NCBI RefSeq assembly: GCF_000189635.1
Contig: NW_002476027.1
Coordinates: forward strand, 62,001-126,000
DNA length: 64,000 nt
Direction: 5' to 3'
DNA from: Tetrahymena thermophila SB210
Lineage: Eukaryota; Ciliophora; Oligohymenophorea; Hymenostomatida; Tetrahymenidae
Shown here: positions 1-13,397 of the stretch, piece by piece
Layout of the letters: each line of letters starts with the position of its first letter
How positions within the stretch are numbered: the first letter of the stretch is position 1
Translations under genes and position numbers: made by a program
The notes under the pieces: generated by a model
Database searches by the model: none
The model's input: only the letters and a program-made list of their open reading frames with translations
Told to the model about the DNA's origin: nothing

Positions 1-1763
1 TAGTTAGATTTGTTAACACATATTTAAAAAATAATCTTAGCAAATTCAATTTATGATTGGGTTATATAAAATTGAAAAATATATTAACGTACTAACTTTT
101 ACCTTTAGGGAAATAGTAAAATGCTTGAGGAGGCATAAGTGGATTTAATTCTAATACCATTACATCTAAGTAAGCTTAATCCATTTGTATTATTTATTTT
201 ACTTATTAAGTTCTTATTTACTATATTCAGCTTTTTGATAAAACTTAATTAAAATTTACTGAAAAAAAATCAATGTTTAAAGATAACTAAAAAAAAATAT
301 GATTGATATAAATAAATCAAATGCTAAAAGATTCATTAAAACAATTAAAAAAATCTTAAAATTAGTAAGCCATTAAGAAAATTGCAAAAATATAAATAGC
401 AATTTCTCTTTGTAGTTAAATTAAATCAAAATGATAGTAACCTTCATAAAAACCCCAGATAGAAAGTGTTAATACACTTTTTAAATTTACTATAAATTGC
501 TATTTCCTTTATAAATGAATTTTTTAGGAGCAAAAATATTAGAACATTAAAATAATTGATAATGATTTAAGATATTTTAATTTTATTTTATTTAAAATTT
601 TTATAATAAATAGATTGATGTTCAGTTTATATTTTAGCACAAACACCTTATTAGAGGTAGTAAAAATAATTTTAAAAAAATAAATAAAAATCCAAATCAA
701 TTGTACATTTAATAAAAAAATAATTTACAAAAATTTTTAGAATTTTTAAGTGATTTGCTAGCAAAGTAACATATATTTATAGCTTTTATTGTTAATAATA
801 ATTATACTTAATAAACTCAATTTATAAATAATATTCTTAAATTTAGAGTTTAATAATAAATGTAAATTTAATTAATTATTTTTAAAATAAATGTTTATTC
901 AATAATCCCATATTTTAAACAAAATATTTTTCGAAAACTAAAAAATAATAAAAAAACAATAAAAATGAATTGTAAAAAAGAGCACCCTTATTGATAAAAT
1001 ATCAAATAAAAATAGAAAGCTAATGAAATTGTATCTTTGATATCAAAGATAAAATGCACTAAAAAATAATTTTAAATGTTTGTGAAATTTCTTTAATAAA
1101 AAAGCTAGGCTACAATAATAGTTTCTGAAATATAGTACACTTAATTTAAATATTAAAATTTTGAATTATTTAATTTAATTTATTTTAATAACAAATTACT
1201 CATGTTATCAAATAAACCTTAACTAAAAATTATTGCATTTATAAAATAATTATTACTTATTAAATAATTTATTTAAGATTATTAAAAATAGTAAGTGTTT
1301 AATTTAAATATTAAAATTACTTGAGAAGTGAATAATTAAATGTTGTTTAATTAATTAATTTATTTGCTCTTTAGAAAGTATTCATAAAAATGTATGTTAA
1401 TTTCTTATTTTTTGATAAGATGTTAAATAATTAAATTTATTGAATATTTTTCTTGGTTATAAAGAAGCTTTATTTAGCATGATAAATTTCAATATTTATT
1501 TCTTTTTCAATCTGCAGCCATCTAATATTTTTTGAGAAACTTAGTTAATAATTTTTAATGATTAACAATTAACAGTGTAAAATTATATTAATTTTGTTAT
1601 TATTCATTTAATATTTTGCAAATTAATTATTAAGATTCCATCAATCAGTAGTAAACAAACAAGCAAGCAGTCCAATAAAATAATTAGGAATTAAAATTAT
1701 TGAAATAGAAATAGCATATAGCTTAATTCTAGATACTCTAAAAATACTATTCATTATAGTTAT
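1..1763. other. A/T-rich non-coding stretch
   Basis: No reading frame of convincing length or composition was found on either strand, even with TAA/TAG read as sense. The stretch is dominated by A/T runs and presumably holds the promoter and 5' untranslated region of the gene starting at 1764. Confidence 0.6.
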
Positions 1764-4087
1764 ATGAATTAATAAGGGGAAGAAGGCAGAATTGTTTTGA
1801 ATAATAGATCTTCAGGTTCAAACGGAAACAATAATTTGGGTAATAATGCAAATAACAACAATGAAGGAGGAAATGTACTGCCAGCTTTACCAAATTCAGG
1901 ACTTACTCCTAAATAAACAGCAAAGAAAACACCACCAATGTAAATGACATAGTAGGCTCTTCCAGATATACAAATTTCATGTTAAACTACACAACCTAAT
2001 ACTAACAGTAACATAAATGGATTATAATTAGGTTAGAATTCTTAATTTAATCTTAGCGATAACAGATCATGTAGATCAATTAGCTCAAATAACACTCACC
2101 AAGTAACTAATGGAAATAATAATAAAAGCCAGCTATATGGATTTTAATAGCAAAATATTAACTTAAAAGTAAAAGAACTCTAGCAAACAAATCCTAAAAA
2201 ATCAGTTTATAATTAAGAGGATTTGAGATAACTTTTAGAATTGTTTAATTCTTTTGACTTGCAACAGATTGGATTGATTACAATAAATTACTTGCATTAA
2301 ATTTTGTTTAAACTCCAAAAAGAAACGACCCAAAGTAATATTTTATATAACTTTATTCATGAATTTTTAAAAATGCTCTTTATAATAAACTTTATCATTT
2401 ATTAATATTATTACTTTATTTGATATTTTATACTTACTTACCTGAATGTTAATAAAATTATAGTTGATGATATAATTATGAGAATTGCAATAACAAAAGA
2501 AGGATATGTATCTTTTGATGAATTTTTGGCTATATTAACTGAAATAGAAAAAAATAGTGGAAATGGAAAGAAAAGTAAAAGTTATCCAATTTAAGCAGAT
2601 CCTAAAGTAGTAGAGTTCTTAAGGTATTTCTAAATAATTGGTAAATTGTAAATCAATAATTTTACTGTTATATATCAGGTTACTTGATGAATACAGGAAA
2701 AAATGTGAAAACGATGGAAATTATTCAGAAGCAAAGAAAGCTCATTTAAAAATACTTGAAATAAAATAAAAAGAATAACTTAGACAGAAAAATAATTTAA
2801 GGTTTATGTAGGAGGAAGAATTAGTTAATATTGAATAGCTGTAGAAAAATTAATTTGAAGAATTTACAAAGGCTTGGGATAATTACATGGCCGAATATGA
2901 GGCAACAGCTTATTTATCCTTAGAAAAGCTAAAAGTAATACGAGTTTATTTCTTATGAAGATTCTGTTAATAAAAACTTGGATTTGTAAACATTTATTTT
3001 TTGTGTAAATAGGAAAAGCATTTGAAGGAAATAGAAGAATACACAAATGAAATAAGATAAGATCTCTTTTCTAAGATAAAATATTCAAAATAGCTCATAG
3101 AAATGAGACACAAAGAAAAAATTTTAGTAAAACTAAAGTAATATAACGATGCAGAGAAGATAAAATAAAAAGCAGACTCCATAGAAGATTATGAAAGAAA
3201 ATAAAAAGAAGCAGAAGTAATTTTATGTAAATTTCAGATCAACAGAAAATTATTCTAACCAATTAAAATGGTATACTCATAAATTAGATTGAAGAAAAAA
3301 TTGAAATGAAGGTCTCTATACTAAGAAAAAACTAATCATAGGTTTTGTAAGCTCTACTAAAGAGAATTTAAGCAGATAGAACTCATCAGTTAAAATAAAG
3401 ATAGCAAGATTCAAACAGGTAATAATTTTTTGAGACTCTTGAATGAGATAAATTTTATATTAAATAAATAAAGGATTTACTAATCACTTTAAAAATAATA
3501 TATTTAGGCTTATCATGAAAAATAGAAATATAAGGAATGAATTAGTTCATAAGCACAACAACGAAGTTAAAAAGGCAGTAGATATTCTAAAAGAAAATTT
3601 GCATTTCCATGAAAATTAATTGGAAAATTTAAAAAAGCATTTTAGAAATGCATAAAATAACCCAACTGAAAAAGAAAGGAGATAAATCACCACAGAAGAG
3701 AATTCTTTGTATAAACCTGAAACCAAAACCACATAATAAAATTCTAAGGAAAACAATCATCTAGAAAGAAATAAAAGAAGCACAAGCCTTTAGCAAAACA
3801 CAAATAATTTAAGTAATTTTTAAATCAAACCCACAAATCCTTCATCGGTTACAAACAGATAAAAACCAAGAAATATAAGTAATTGATTTATCATTTAATT
3901 TATTTTTTTTATTTACTTACTTATTTACTTCTTTTATTAATCATCTATTGTAAGCGTTTATATGAATCAAAAAATTTTATTGAACACATAAATATAACTA
4001 AATACTAATTTTATAGGTGTGAATGGAAGAAAATATCGATAAAATAATGGTTCTAACGACCGAATAAACTAAACATTCAACTAATGA
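1764..4087 (+). CDS. EF-hand-like, coiled-coil protein
   Basis: Seven exons read with the ciliate code: 1764-2334, 2464-2623, 2679-2934, 3013-3216, 3288-3418, 3508-3878, 4017-4087. They total 1764 coding bases (587 residues plus TGA) and every intron is GT...AG. Residues 1-140 are N/Q/S-rich and probably disordered. Residues about 150-215 resemble a degenerate EF-hand pair (loops DLQQIGLITINY and AITKEGYVSFDE), but most calcium-ligand positions are not acidic, so calcium binding is doubtful. The rest is charged alpha-helix, containing LLDEYRKKCENDGNYSEA and a segment ending FEEFTKAWDNYMAEYE; its length and pattern suggest a coiled-coil cytoskeletal or ciliary protein. The specific family was not recognised. 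The stop at 4087 lies in a short last exon and is the least certain boundary. Confidence 0.7.
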
Positions 4088-5575
4088 GATATCATAATAA
4101 AAGAAATTAATAATTCAAAGATTAAAGAGATGTTGATTAAGATAAAAATCCACCTAAGAGATATTTAGCAAAAAATACTTCCTTATGTATAAGGCAAATA
4201 GAAAATTTTAATTGAAGAGAAAAGTATTGGAGTTATGTATGCCCTCTTAATATATATATCAAATAAAAAAATGGATTACTTTATTTCAGAATATTAATTA
4301 AAAACCTTAATAAAAATAATAATTTTAAAAGTTAGTAAAAATGTATATAGTGTATCATTATATTTTATTGCAAATTACTCTTAAAATAAAAAAATAATTA
4401 TTATAATGAATAATATTTATAAATGAATTAAATAAACAAAGAATAATTTCCTAACTTAATTTTCTTCTTCTTTTTTTTGAGCGTTTTTGACAGTTTTTAA
4501 CAAATTATAAGGATCCTAGACTGTGAAATAAATTTACAGATTACAGCTATGATAAACAAAATTAAATATGTTAAGTTAGTAAGAATATATATATAAGAAA
4601 GAAAACTAACTATTTTTAGTATAATATTAATTAGAAAATTTATTTTAGTTATTGTTGTAGTTATTTATAGTTCGATAATTAAGGAATATTAACTATTGTA
4701 AAAAGAATAATTATTGTTTGTATAAAAATACTGGTTTATATAATTAATTCAAAGAGTTTCGTTAAAAGTGTTTTGATTATAATCTTTGTAAATATACTAA
4801 TTTGCTTCTTTCTATGTTTTTGATATATGAAATAAAAGTTATAATACATTTTAATAATGCGTCAATAGTTATTAATAGTGTTAAATTCTTATTTAGGATA
4901 TAAAATTTGATTATATCTAAAATAAGATTCATTCATGCACGGATAGAAAGAAAATAAATATTTGATGGATTTTGTATGAAATTTATACTCTATTCGTATA
5001 GATAATAAAGTATTTATTATAAACAATAGTCTTTTATATAAATAATAAAAACGAAAGTTGCTATATATATCTATTCGATTATTTATAATCGTATATGAAA
5101 GGATAAAAATAGAATTTTTATTATATTTTTTCAAAAAGAAAAAGTTTAAAAGCATTATTTTAACTCTCAAATTTTCACACAAGCACACAGATTCATAATC
5201 AATTTCATCTGTATAAAAAGTTTTACCCCACTAAACATAAAGTAATCAATATAAGCTGACTAATTAATTCAAAAAAAAACTAATATTAATTAAAAGCCCT
5301 AAATCTTCCTCTTAATCTTCTTAATTTGCTTTGACCTAGCAAACCAAATAAAAAACAATAAAAGATAAAAATTTATTAAAATATTCTCAAAGTTTTGATA
5401 AAGGGTAAAGATAAGGTTAGCACAGGCTTACAGTCTAAAGACACACATTAATTAGTTGTAGAATTGCTCTTAGGTCTATTAAAAAGCTCATTTGTTCTTT
5501 TAAAGGTGGAAAATTTTGATTTAGAGCACAATTTTAATAGAAAATTGAATCTGAAATACCAAATCAATAAAGAAA
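4088..5575. other. A/T-rich intergenic spacer
   Basis: Spacer between two plus-strand genes. A minus-strand open stretch near 4889-5188 is hydrophobic and A/T-driven and was not accepted as a gene. Nothing else recognisable was seen. Confidence 0.6.
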
Positions 5576-6578
5576 ATGATTGAAGGAACTATCGTCACTA
5601 TTATTTTTTGCGGAAGCTTGATAGGACTTGGTAGCTACCTGCAGTCTAAAAAATAAAGAAATTAAATACAAAGAGAGAATATGATTAACTTTTTCTTACA
5701 AAAAATAAACTAATTTGAAAATGACTTGAAATAGGAGACAAGAGATTTTAAGATTCTTATAAATTAAGTTTACAATGAGTTTTATAAGATTTCTACTTAA
5801 TTTTAAAGTCAAAGCATTTTTCAAGAAAATCATAAAAGAAATACCTAAAGTATATAATCATAGGTAGACCATTTAATTTCTGAATTAATTAACTTGAAAC
5901 CATCTACCTTCAATATAATTGATTAAATAGAAAAAAAAGCAAGTTCATCCATCTAAAATCCTATTTAAGATAGCTTCTACAATCTGCTTACTCAAGAAAT
6001 TAGAGAGGACGTATTTAAAAAATAGATCAAATTAGAAGAAGTTTACCTCATATAGATATTTTTAATTCTCATTAACTCCTTTCCTATTTAAGAATCCATA
6101 GAATATGTTTGCTTTAGAGCACATTATCTTTTTAATTCAATAGTTATTAAATATTTGAGAAAAATTCTCATCTATAAGATTTCTTAGTAAAATGAAGAAA
6201 CTATTCTTTCTATCTTTGAAAAGCTTGTAAATTTTTCATATTCTAATATCTCATTAAATTAAATATAGATCATAAGAATTATATTTCTTTATTTTTTTTA
6301 AGAAAATATTAAATAACTTATTAATTTGTTATTAGTATAAAACAGACGACTCCAGAGCAGATGAAAAAACTTTAATCTAAATATACTCCCTTCCAAACAT
6401 CAGCTTAGAAAGCAAAAAGATTTTCATAAAAGGCCACATATATAAATTTAAAAATGATGATAGCAGCTCAACACTTTTAAATTCTGCTGTAAATAATTGG
6501 ATTTTAAATGAACAAAATTCAGGAGATTTCATGGTTAGAATAAAGAGATTAATTAACATGCATTCAAAAAAAGAATGA
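5576..6578 (+). CDS. Unknown protein with N-terminal membrane segment
   Basis: Two exons, 5576-6226 and 6303-6578, joined by a 76-base GTAAAT...AAG intron, give 308 residues. Residues 2-22 form one strongly hydrophobic helix (EGTIVTIIFCGSLIGLGSYL), consistent with a signal anchor or single membrane span. It is followed by a basic, Q/N-rich helical body without cysteine clusters or recognisable motifs. The stop is TGA after MHSKKE. The family was not recognised. The intron is required because the first frame meets a TGA at 6361-6363, and the spliced product continues with ordinary ciliate codon use. It is flanked by long A/T-rich spacers and stands alone. Confidence 0.6.
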
Positions 6579-8543
6579 TTTTTGTATTTGAAAAAAATGA
6601 ACCATATTTAAACTACTTAAAAACTATTCTATAAATAAATAAACAAAAAAAAACTTAACTAAACACTAAACACAATACTATTTAAAGCACGAAATTATAA
6701 AACATTAAAATAATGTTATTTTAATATTTAAATATTGTCTACTAAAAAACATATTTGATTTATAATTCCTTTTATCTTATTAAAAATTATTAAATAAGTA
6801 TAAATCTTTTTACAGCATAAACCATTGAAGAAATAAAAACTATATTTTTTTATTGAATTTTCTTGATTAATTTTCATCGCCTTTATTAATGTTTCATACT
6901 TTTTGATAAAAAGCTTAATAATGATCATATTATAATCTTGAATTGAAAACTTATTCAATAATTTCCACAATTAAAATATTACAATATTATTTTAAAAGCC
7001 TTGAGAAAATAATTTTATTTTCTAAATTAAATTAGTATTTTATATAAAATTATTTATTATTATAAGTTTAATTTTTTGTTTCTTTCTTTCAAATACAGTG
7101 ATTAATACAAATAAATATATTAATAAATAAATTAGTTGTTGTGATATTTTTTTTTTTAACTATTAATAATATTTCTTGATTTTAAAAATTATTGTGGAAA
7201 TAAAATTAGTTTATAAAATATAATTTAGGTCAGTTTTAGTTTTTAATTATTTAATTATATCATTATTTATATAAGATTTCAAAATTATTAAAGAATCTAT
7301 AAATAACCCCCTTTTTAAATAAGAAATTTTGTTTTTATTAAATATAAATTTAAGAAAATTTAGACATATTATGAACCAAAAAATATTTATTTATTAACTG
7401 TTATTAGATTTTAAATAATTTAAACTATTTAATAGAGTATAAATTTATAAAGATTCTTGTTAAGAAATTTAATTATAATTCATTTTTATGATTTTATTTA
7501 AAAAATAGCATGAAAGATTTTCAAAAAAGTTATTTACTTGAATTTTGATATTGATTGATTTTATATCTTTCATATGAAAAATAAATTTATATATATAAAT
7601 TCATGCTTTTTATTATAAATGTGTTTTTTTATTCAATTAAAAAGCAAAAAATTTAAAAAAGATTATTAAAACCTAAAAAGAGTTAAATTTTATCAGTTTT
7701 TTTCTTCAATAGAAATTAGATTGGTTAAGTGTTTTCCTTCGTTAAAATCGGCTAAAAATTAATTCAAGCTAGATAGTTCTAGAACATGAATTTGAATTAT
7801 GTATAGAATTTGTATCACTCCAACAATGACTTTTTATTGTTAAATTCCTTACTTAGTATTTAGTTTTAAGAGATTTTAGTTGTGTTAATAGGATTCATTT
7901 TGTAGCGTTTATTATTATAATAATCATATCAACTTCAATTAGAATAGAATGCATTTCACTGGATAAATAAAAAAAATATAAATTATTTATCTATAATTTT
8001 GGGAATATTCTCAAAAGCAAATATAAAAAATTTCAAATTTCTAATTTATAAAAATTAGTTAATTGAATATGTCTTTTTAAGATTAGAAAGCTTACATTTT
8101 AACCATCCTTGAGCTTAAAAATAAAAACTATTTCATTTTTAAATATTACCTTGCTATATATCTTCATACTTACTTTTAGTAAAATTTCTTTTATGTGTTT
8201 ATTACATTTTAGTTAAAAAACGAATAAAAATAAAAATGAAGAAAATAAAAAGTAAAAATATAAAATATACATTAAAAATGAATAGAAAAATTTTAAATGT
8301 TGTTTTTGTACTGTCTATCTTTTTCAAAAAAAAGTTATCTATCTAACTAACTAGCTAATAAATAAATAAATAAAACAAACTAATCTGTATCTTTTTTATT
8401 TATTTAATTTAAAAAGATAAAAATTTGCAAACAACTATTTAAATAAAAAGAATTTATTTATAAAATTAAATATTCAAAAAAAATAAAAAAAATCAGATCA
8501 ATCTCTGTAAGAAAGTAAAAAAAGAATTTAAAACTATCTTAAA
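6579..8543. other. Long A/T-rich spacer with simple repeats
   Basis: Almost 2 kb without a supported gene. It contains short tetranucleotide runs of the TAAA and CTAA type around 8335-8375, close to the next gene. No RNA gene or splice-supported exon was found. Confidence 0.6.
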
Positions 8544-11198
8544 ATGAACTAATCTAACCCAAATCGTGGATAGACTTCAAGTAGCATGTTTATAACTAGC
8601 TCTTAAGTCGTTACCAGTAGCAAGGTTGACACAAATAAGGTCTACAATCCTAACTCTAGAAAGGATTGGAAGTCTGGTACCTAATAGCTTGCTGAAATTT
8701 TCTAAGGCAAAGACGAAGAAATAGAATACTGGAAGAGTTAGGTCCAACAACAAGAAATAACAATTTCCTAATTGGAAATTGTAAGAGAATAGAAGACCAA
8801 CTGTGAACATGAAATCTTACAATTGAAGCAAATTCTCAATCAAAGAGATTATGAAAATGAAGCTCTCAAGAGAAGGTAAAAAAATAATCCTTTACTTATA
8901 TTTTTAAAAAGTTTTTTAAAAATGACTTTCTGTTTTAATTCCTTAATGTCTGTACATTCTTTTTACTAAGGAAATACCTTATGCTAAGGCTATACTAGTC
9001 CATTGATAGCCTTAGTTTATTATTATTTGATAATTTTATCTTTGTTCGATATGAGTTATGTATTTTAGGACTGAGGATGTTCCATCAAAACATAATTTAT
9101 CAAATTTTAAAATCGATGTTTAAATTTTATTTTTAATAAATAAAGTTTGGATGACACTAATCGTGCTAAGGATGCAAAAATTAATGAACTTGAAGAAAAG
9201 TGCACAAACTTAGCTGTTGAAAACGAAAGACTTAGAAATATCATCAATGCTAAAAATGGAGATATTGAAAAGAGTAAAACTATTATAACATAGTTAGAGA
9301 TTAAGGTTGGTGACATGAAGAGACTTGAAGCCGCCATCCAAGAAAAAGACGGTCAAATCCACTTACTCTTGTAGAACATTGAAGAATGGAAACAAAGAAA
9401 TGTTTAATAAGAGAGATACATTGAAGAATTAAAGAGATATTAAGACCTTTGCAAGGATTACGAATTCAAGATGGGTTAACTCACTAATGAAATCGAAAGA
9501 CTCAACAATGTCATCAAGAACTACATTCAAGAAAATGAGAGTCAAAGATCTAGAATCGCTGACCTCGAACTTCAATGTGGTTAAATGCGTTCTTTGGAAG
9601 CTCGTATCAAGGAATACGAAAACAGAATTGTTATGCTTACATCTGAAATTAACCGCTTAAATGAAGTTATTGGACAAAGAACTATGGAAGTTCAAGGTAA
9701 ATTTTACTTTCTAGCTTATTTAGCTAAAAAAAGCATTTGATCAATCAAAATAGGCTCCAATATTGATAGATATTAAGTGTTGAATTCAATAGAAAAAAAA
9801 ATTCCAAATTTAATTTTGCAAAATAAATTTTGAGATAAATAGATTAATTTCTTTTTAAATAATATTCAAACATATCTAGATAAATTAATTAATTAATTAA
9901 TTAATAAAAACCAGTTTTTAATTCAAAACGATATAGCGAATCAATTATTTTAATGGGAAATATTTGTTTGCAAAAATCAAACACATAAACATAATTTCAA
10001 TTAAAAAAATTCCAATTTATTAATATTTGCCTATCTTTATCAATCAAATATAACATTTTTAAATTCACAAAGATGATTTTTTGCTATGACTTAAAAGAAA
10101 TAAATTGTAAATAATAACTTTGTATTATTAATAGACTGGAAGGATAAATGCAAACAATTAGAAGTTACCATTATTAACTTAAAGGTATTCGAAGAAAAGT
10201 GCAGAGATTATGAATAATAAATCAGAAATCTCAGCCAAATGCTCTCCGATGAAAAGGCTAAGTATAGCAATTTGGAAAGACTCTACGAACAAGCCAAGCT
10301 TTTGGAAGTGAAGATTAGAGAATACGAAAATAAGGTTGTTTTACTTACTTAAGAAATCGAACGTCTTAACAATGTCATCGGATAAAAGCTTTAGGAATTA
10401 GACTAAGCTCGTAACCAAATCTTATAGCTTGAATAATAACTTGTTAAGTATAAGGGTATTGAATAAAAGGTCATTGAATATGAAAATAGAATCAGTAAAT
10501 AAATAAATAATTTATTTGTATCTAATATAATTTATATTCTAAATAAAATAGTGAGTTTCTCATAAGAAATCGAAAGATTAAGAAGTCTCTTGGACTAACG
10601 TTAAGCTGAAATAGATGAATGGAGAAATAAATGCGCCATTCTTGAAGATAACTGCAGAAATTATGAAAATCAAATCCGTATGTTAAACTAAAGAATAATG
10701 GAGCTCACCCAATAAATCGATAATTTAACAAGACAATTACAAGATGCTTTAGCTGAAAATGATGACCACAGAGTAAAGAGAAGCAAATAACAAAAGGATT
10801 TAATTGACTGGGAAGCTAAGGTAGCCTTGTTAACCACTGAAATCGAACGTCTTAGAACTTTACTTATCAGAAAGGATGAAGAAATCGAACAATGGAAACA
10901 AAAGTACTTCAAACTCGAAGCTACTCTTTCTGAACTACACATCTTAAGAGAAAAGAACAGAGTCTTGAATAGTGAAATTGACAGATTAAATGCTTTGATT
11001 TCTGAATTAGAAACTGAAAATGCTCAATTAAAACTTTCATTGGTCAATATTAATGACTTATAACTTAAAATATAAGATTTGCTTATGCTCTCAGTATAAC
11101 TCTTCGCTGAAATCGAATCATTAAGATCCAGAGTTAAGGATAAAGAAAAATAAGTTGACGAAATGAGACGTTCTTCTCTTGCTGCTTACAGAAACTGA
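8544..11198 (+). CDS. Repetitive coiled-coil protein, possible oral/cortical filament component
   Basis: Four exons, 8544-8875, 9146-9696, 10135-10494 and 10552-11198, give exactly 1890 coding bases (629 residues). After about 30 S/T-rich residues almost the whole protein is coiled coil. A motif of the type E-Y-E-N-(R/K)-(I/V)-V-x-L-T-x-E-I-x-R-L-N-x-V-I recurs around residues 240, 345, 420 and 510, alternating with stretches beginning D-W-K-D-K-C or E-W-R-N-K-C. Codon use is biased (GAA, AAG, CTT, AGA), suggesting high expression. Tetrahymena oral-apparatus filament proteins (tetrins) and other cortical proteins are long coiled coils of this kind, so a structural cytoskeletal role is inferred. 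I cannot assign it to a named tetrin from sequence alone. No membrane segment or enzymatic motif is visible. Confidence 0.85.
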
Positions 11199-11786
11199 TA
11201 TTTAATGATATGAAATTGTATTATAAAAAATCTAAATTAATTAATCCATCCATCCATTTATTCATAAATCCTTCATAATAAATAAATAGTTATTTATATA
11301 TAAATTAAAAATTTTTATAATTCAGCATCTTGAATTACTTCATAATAATTAATTTTTTAACCTATTCATTTAATGTTCTTTTCATTTTATATTCATTTTT
11401 AAATCATTATTATAAGTTTTTTAACTCAACCAATTTATTGGTATTTTCAAAAAATATTCATTTTTAAATTCTTTATTTTTTAATCACCATATGAAAAATA
11501 CAATATATCTTTATTAATATGTCTTGAAATAAAGGCTTTAGTAAAATGTGATCAAAATTTATTAATATTTAATAAAAACAATTTCATATTAATTTTTTAA
11601 TTAATTAAGAAAATTTTTATTTCAAAAAAATTATCAGAAAATTAATAAAAATTTGAATTTTGAATTTTTATGAAAAGAAAAGTAAATTAAAAGATTTCTT
11701 ATCAAAGTAAAAATAAAAGTAAGATATAGATTGTAGCGAAATAGTTTTTCAATGAATATTTTTCAAATACCTCAATCATACCTTGA
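11199..11786. other. A/T-rich 3' spacer
   Basis: Sequence downstream of the coiled-coil gene. It is very A/T-rich, with no supported gene, and runs into the G+C-richer island that starts near 11,760. Confidence 0.6.
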
Positions 11787-12446
11787 ATGGTTCAGGAAAT
11801 GATTGTATACCTATCTCCAACAGTACTTAAAAACCAGTAATAACAAGCATCAAGGGGTTTGTTGACTCTATAAAATTCATAAACATAGATTAAAAAAGGA
11901 TTCGTTGACTCATCCTAAATCATGTTTATTCCCCTAATCGATAGCTTTTTATAACTGTAGTTATTAATACTTCGATGCTTAATGCGCTACAGATCTTACT
12001 AAAATACTTTGATAAAGAAAATAATAAGTCAAATGGCAAGGAGATCTAATGACACAGAGACTCAAATAAAGGCTTCAGGTCTTCAGGTAAATTAATTTAG
12101 ATTCAAGGAGGCATTTTTTCTCAACTTTCAACTGAATACCAAAATATTTGAGATGAACATATAGATTTTAAATAAATTAACAAATTACAGCTATCTCCCG
12201 AGCTGCTTCCTATTTATTTAAAACCTACTAAATCATCCAAATAACCAAAATTCAGATTGGACATCTTTCAAAAATTTACTGGAGCAGGCTTACTTAATCC
12301 TTAAACCAATAGCGGTTCCTAGGGTAAGTGAGAGATACTCTCCTAAAGCATTCTTCCCGCTCTTGTATTACCCAGTCTTATTTCCCTAGGTAAACGCTCT
12401 CCAAGGCAAGACGATAGCTAAATACTTTCAAAATTATTTAAAATGA
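11787..12446 (+). CDS. Doubtful ORF in a G+C-rich island
   Basis: With the ciliate code one frame is open from ATG 11787 to TGA 12446 (219 residues, no intron). It includes MARRSNDTETQIKASGLQ near residue 83 and ends GKTIAKYFQNYLK. The DNA here is visibly richer in G+C than both spacers and typical genes of this window. However, another plus frame and a minus frame in 12150-12420 are also open over long distances, so openness is weak evidence. The product was not recognised. Alternatives are a decayed mobile-element fragment, a non-coding RNA or foreign DNA. Confidence 0.3.
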
Positions 12447-12509
12447 TATAATGCGAGAAATAATTTAAATTTTAGAGATATAATGCGAGAAAAATTGATA
12501 TAATGCGAG
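12445..12509 (+). repeat. Three copies of a 13-base repeat
   Basis: The 13-mer GATATAATGCGAG occurs exactly at 12445-12457, 12477-12489 and 12497-12509, separated by 19 and 7 bases of A/T-rich filler. The first copy overlaps the TGA of the doubtful ORF. A perfect 13-mer with a GCG core repeated three times in 65 bases is unexpected in such A/T-rich DNA. The function is unknown. Confidence 0.85.
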
Positions 12510-13397
12510 ATTGATTAAAAAATAAATAACAATATAAAATAATCCCATAAGATAAATAACCTGACTTATGTGGAAATAAAAAATAAAATAAAATAAAAAA
12601 AACAAATAAATAAATAAATAAAATAAAATAAAATAAAAAAATAAATAATAAAACATATAAAATAAATATAAATAATAAACCAAATACCAAAGATAAAAAA
12701 TAAATATAAACATAAGCAATAAACAATAAACATAAAGAAATATAAAAGCAAATAAAATAATAAATATACAAAAATAAAATAAATAGTAATAAGTATATAT
12801 GTACACGCATTTTTTTTGAAATATTTTTAATTAAAATTTTATTAATAATTTTTATTTTTAATATTTGCAATCTTAATCAAATTACTGCAAACTTTAAATT
12901 ATTCGAAAAAGTATGATTTTAATTGGTATGTTTTTTAAAAGAAATAAACATTTTTTATAATGTGAATGAATTGAAAATTAAATAATAATATTCATTTGAC
13001 TAAAATTTCGTTTCTATTTAATAATAATTCATAAAAGGGAAAAAAATAATACTATAGTTCTGTACAGGCATATATTTTATGTTAAAATTTAATACTATTT
13101 TATTTGTAATCTTATAAACTTATTGATGATTTTCAATTTATTTGGATTTAGTATTTTCAATTTGATTGATATTTTCTTTAAAAGAATTAAATTATTTTAT
13201 TTTTTAAAATGTAAATTAATTTTAAAAATTAAATAATATATTGATTTTATTAGAATTCTAGCTTTATTTAGTAATATTTAATAAATTAATACTAGAATTT
13301 ATTTTTTTTAATTAAAAACTCTATTTATGAATAAAAAGTTTCAAATTGATTTATATATTTAATTAACATTTTGATTGGTTATTTTTTATTAAAAACT
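12447..13397. other. A/T-rich spacer with low-complexity A-rich block
   Basis: Positions about 12575-12800 are a low-complexity mixture of AAATA, AAAATA and AATAA units on the plus strand. This produces a long but meaningless hydrophobic F/Y/L-rich frame on the minus strand. The rest is plain A/T spacer with no supported gene. Confidence 0.65.

Noticed and set aside
4889..5188. 99-residue minus-strand frame
   Set aside because: Phe/Tyr/Ile-rich, A/T-driven, and without homologous motifs or codon bias.
12465..12870. Long hydrophobic minus-strand frames (F/Y/L-rich)
   Set aside because: They mirror the low-complexity AAATA/AAAATA tract on the plus strand; the composition explains the openness and hydrophobicity.
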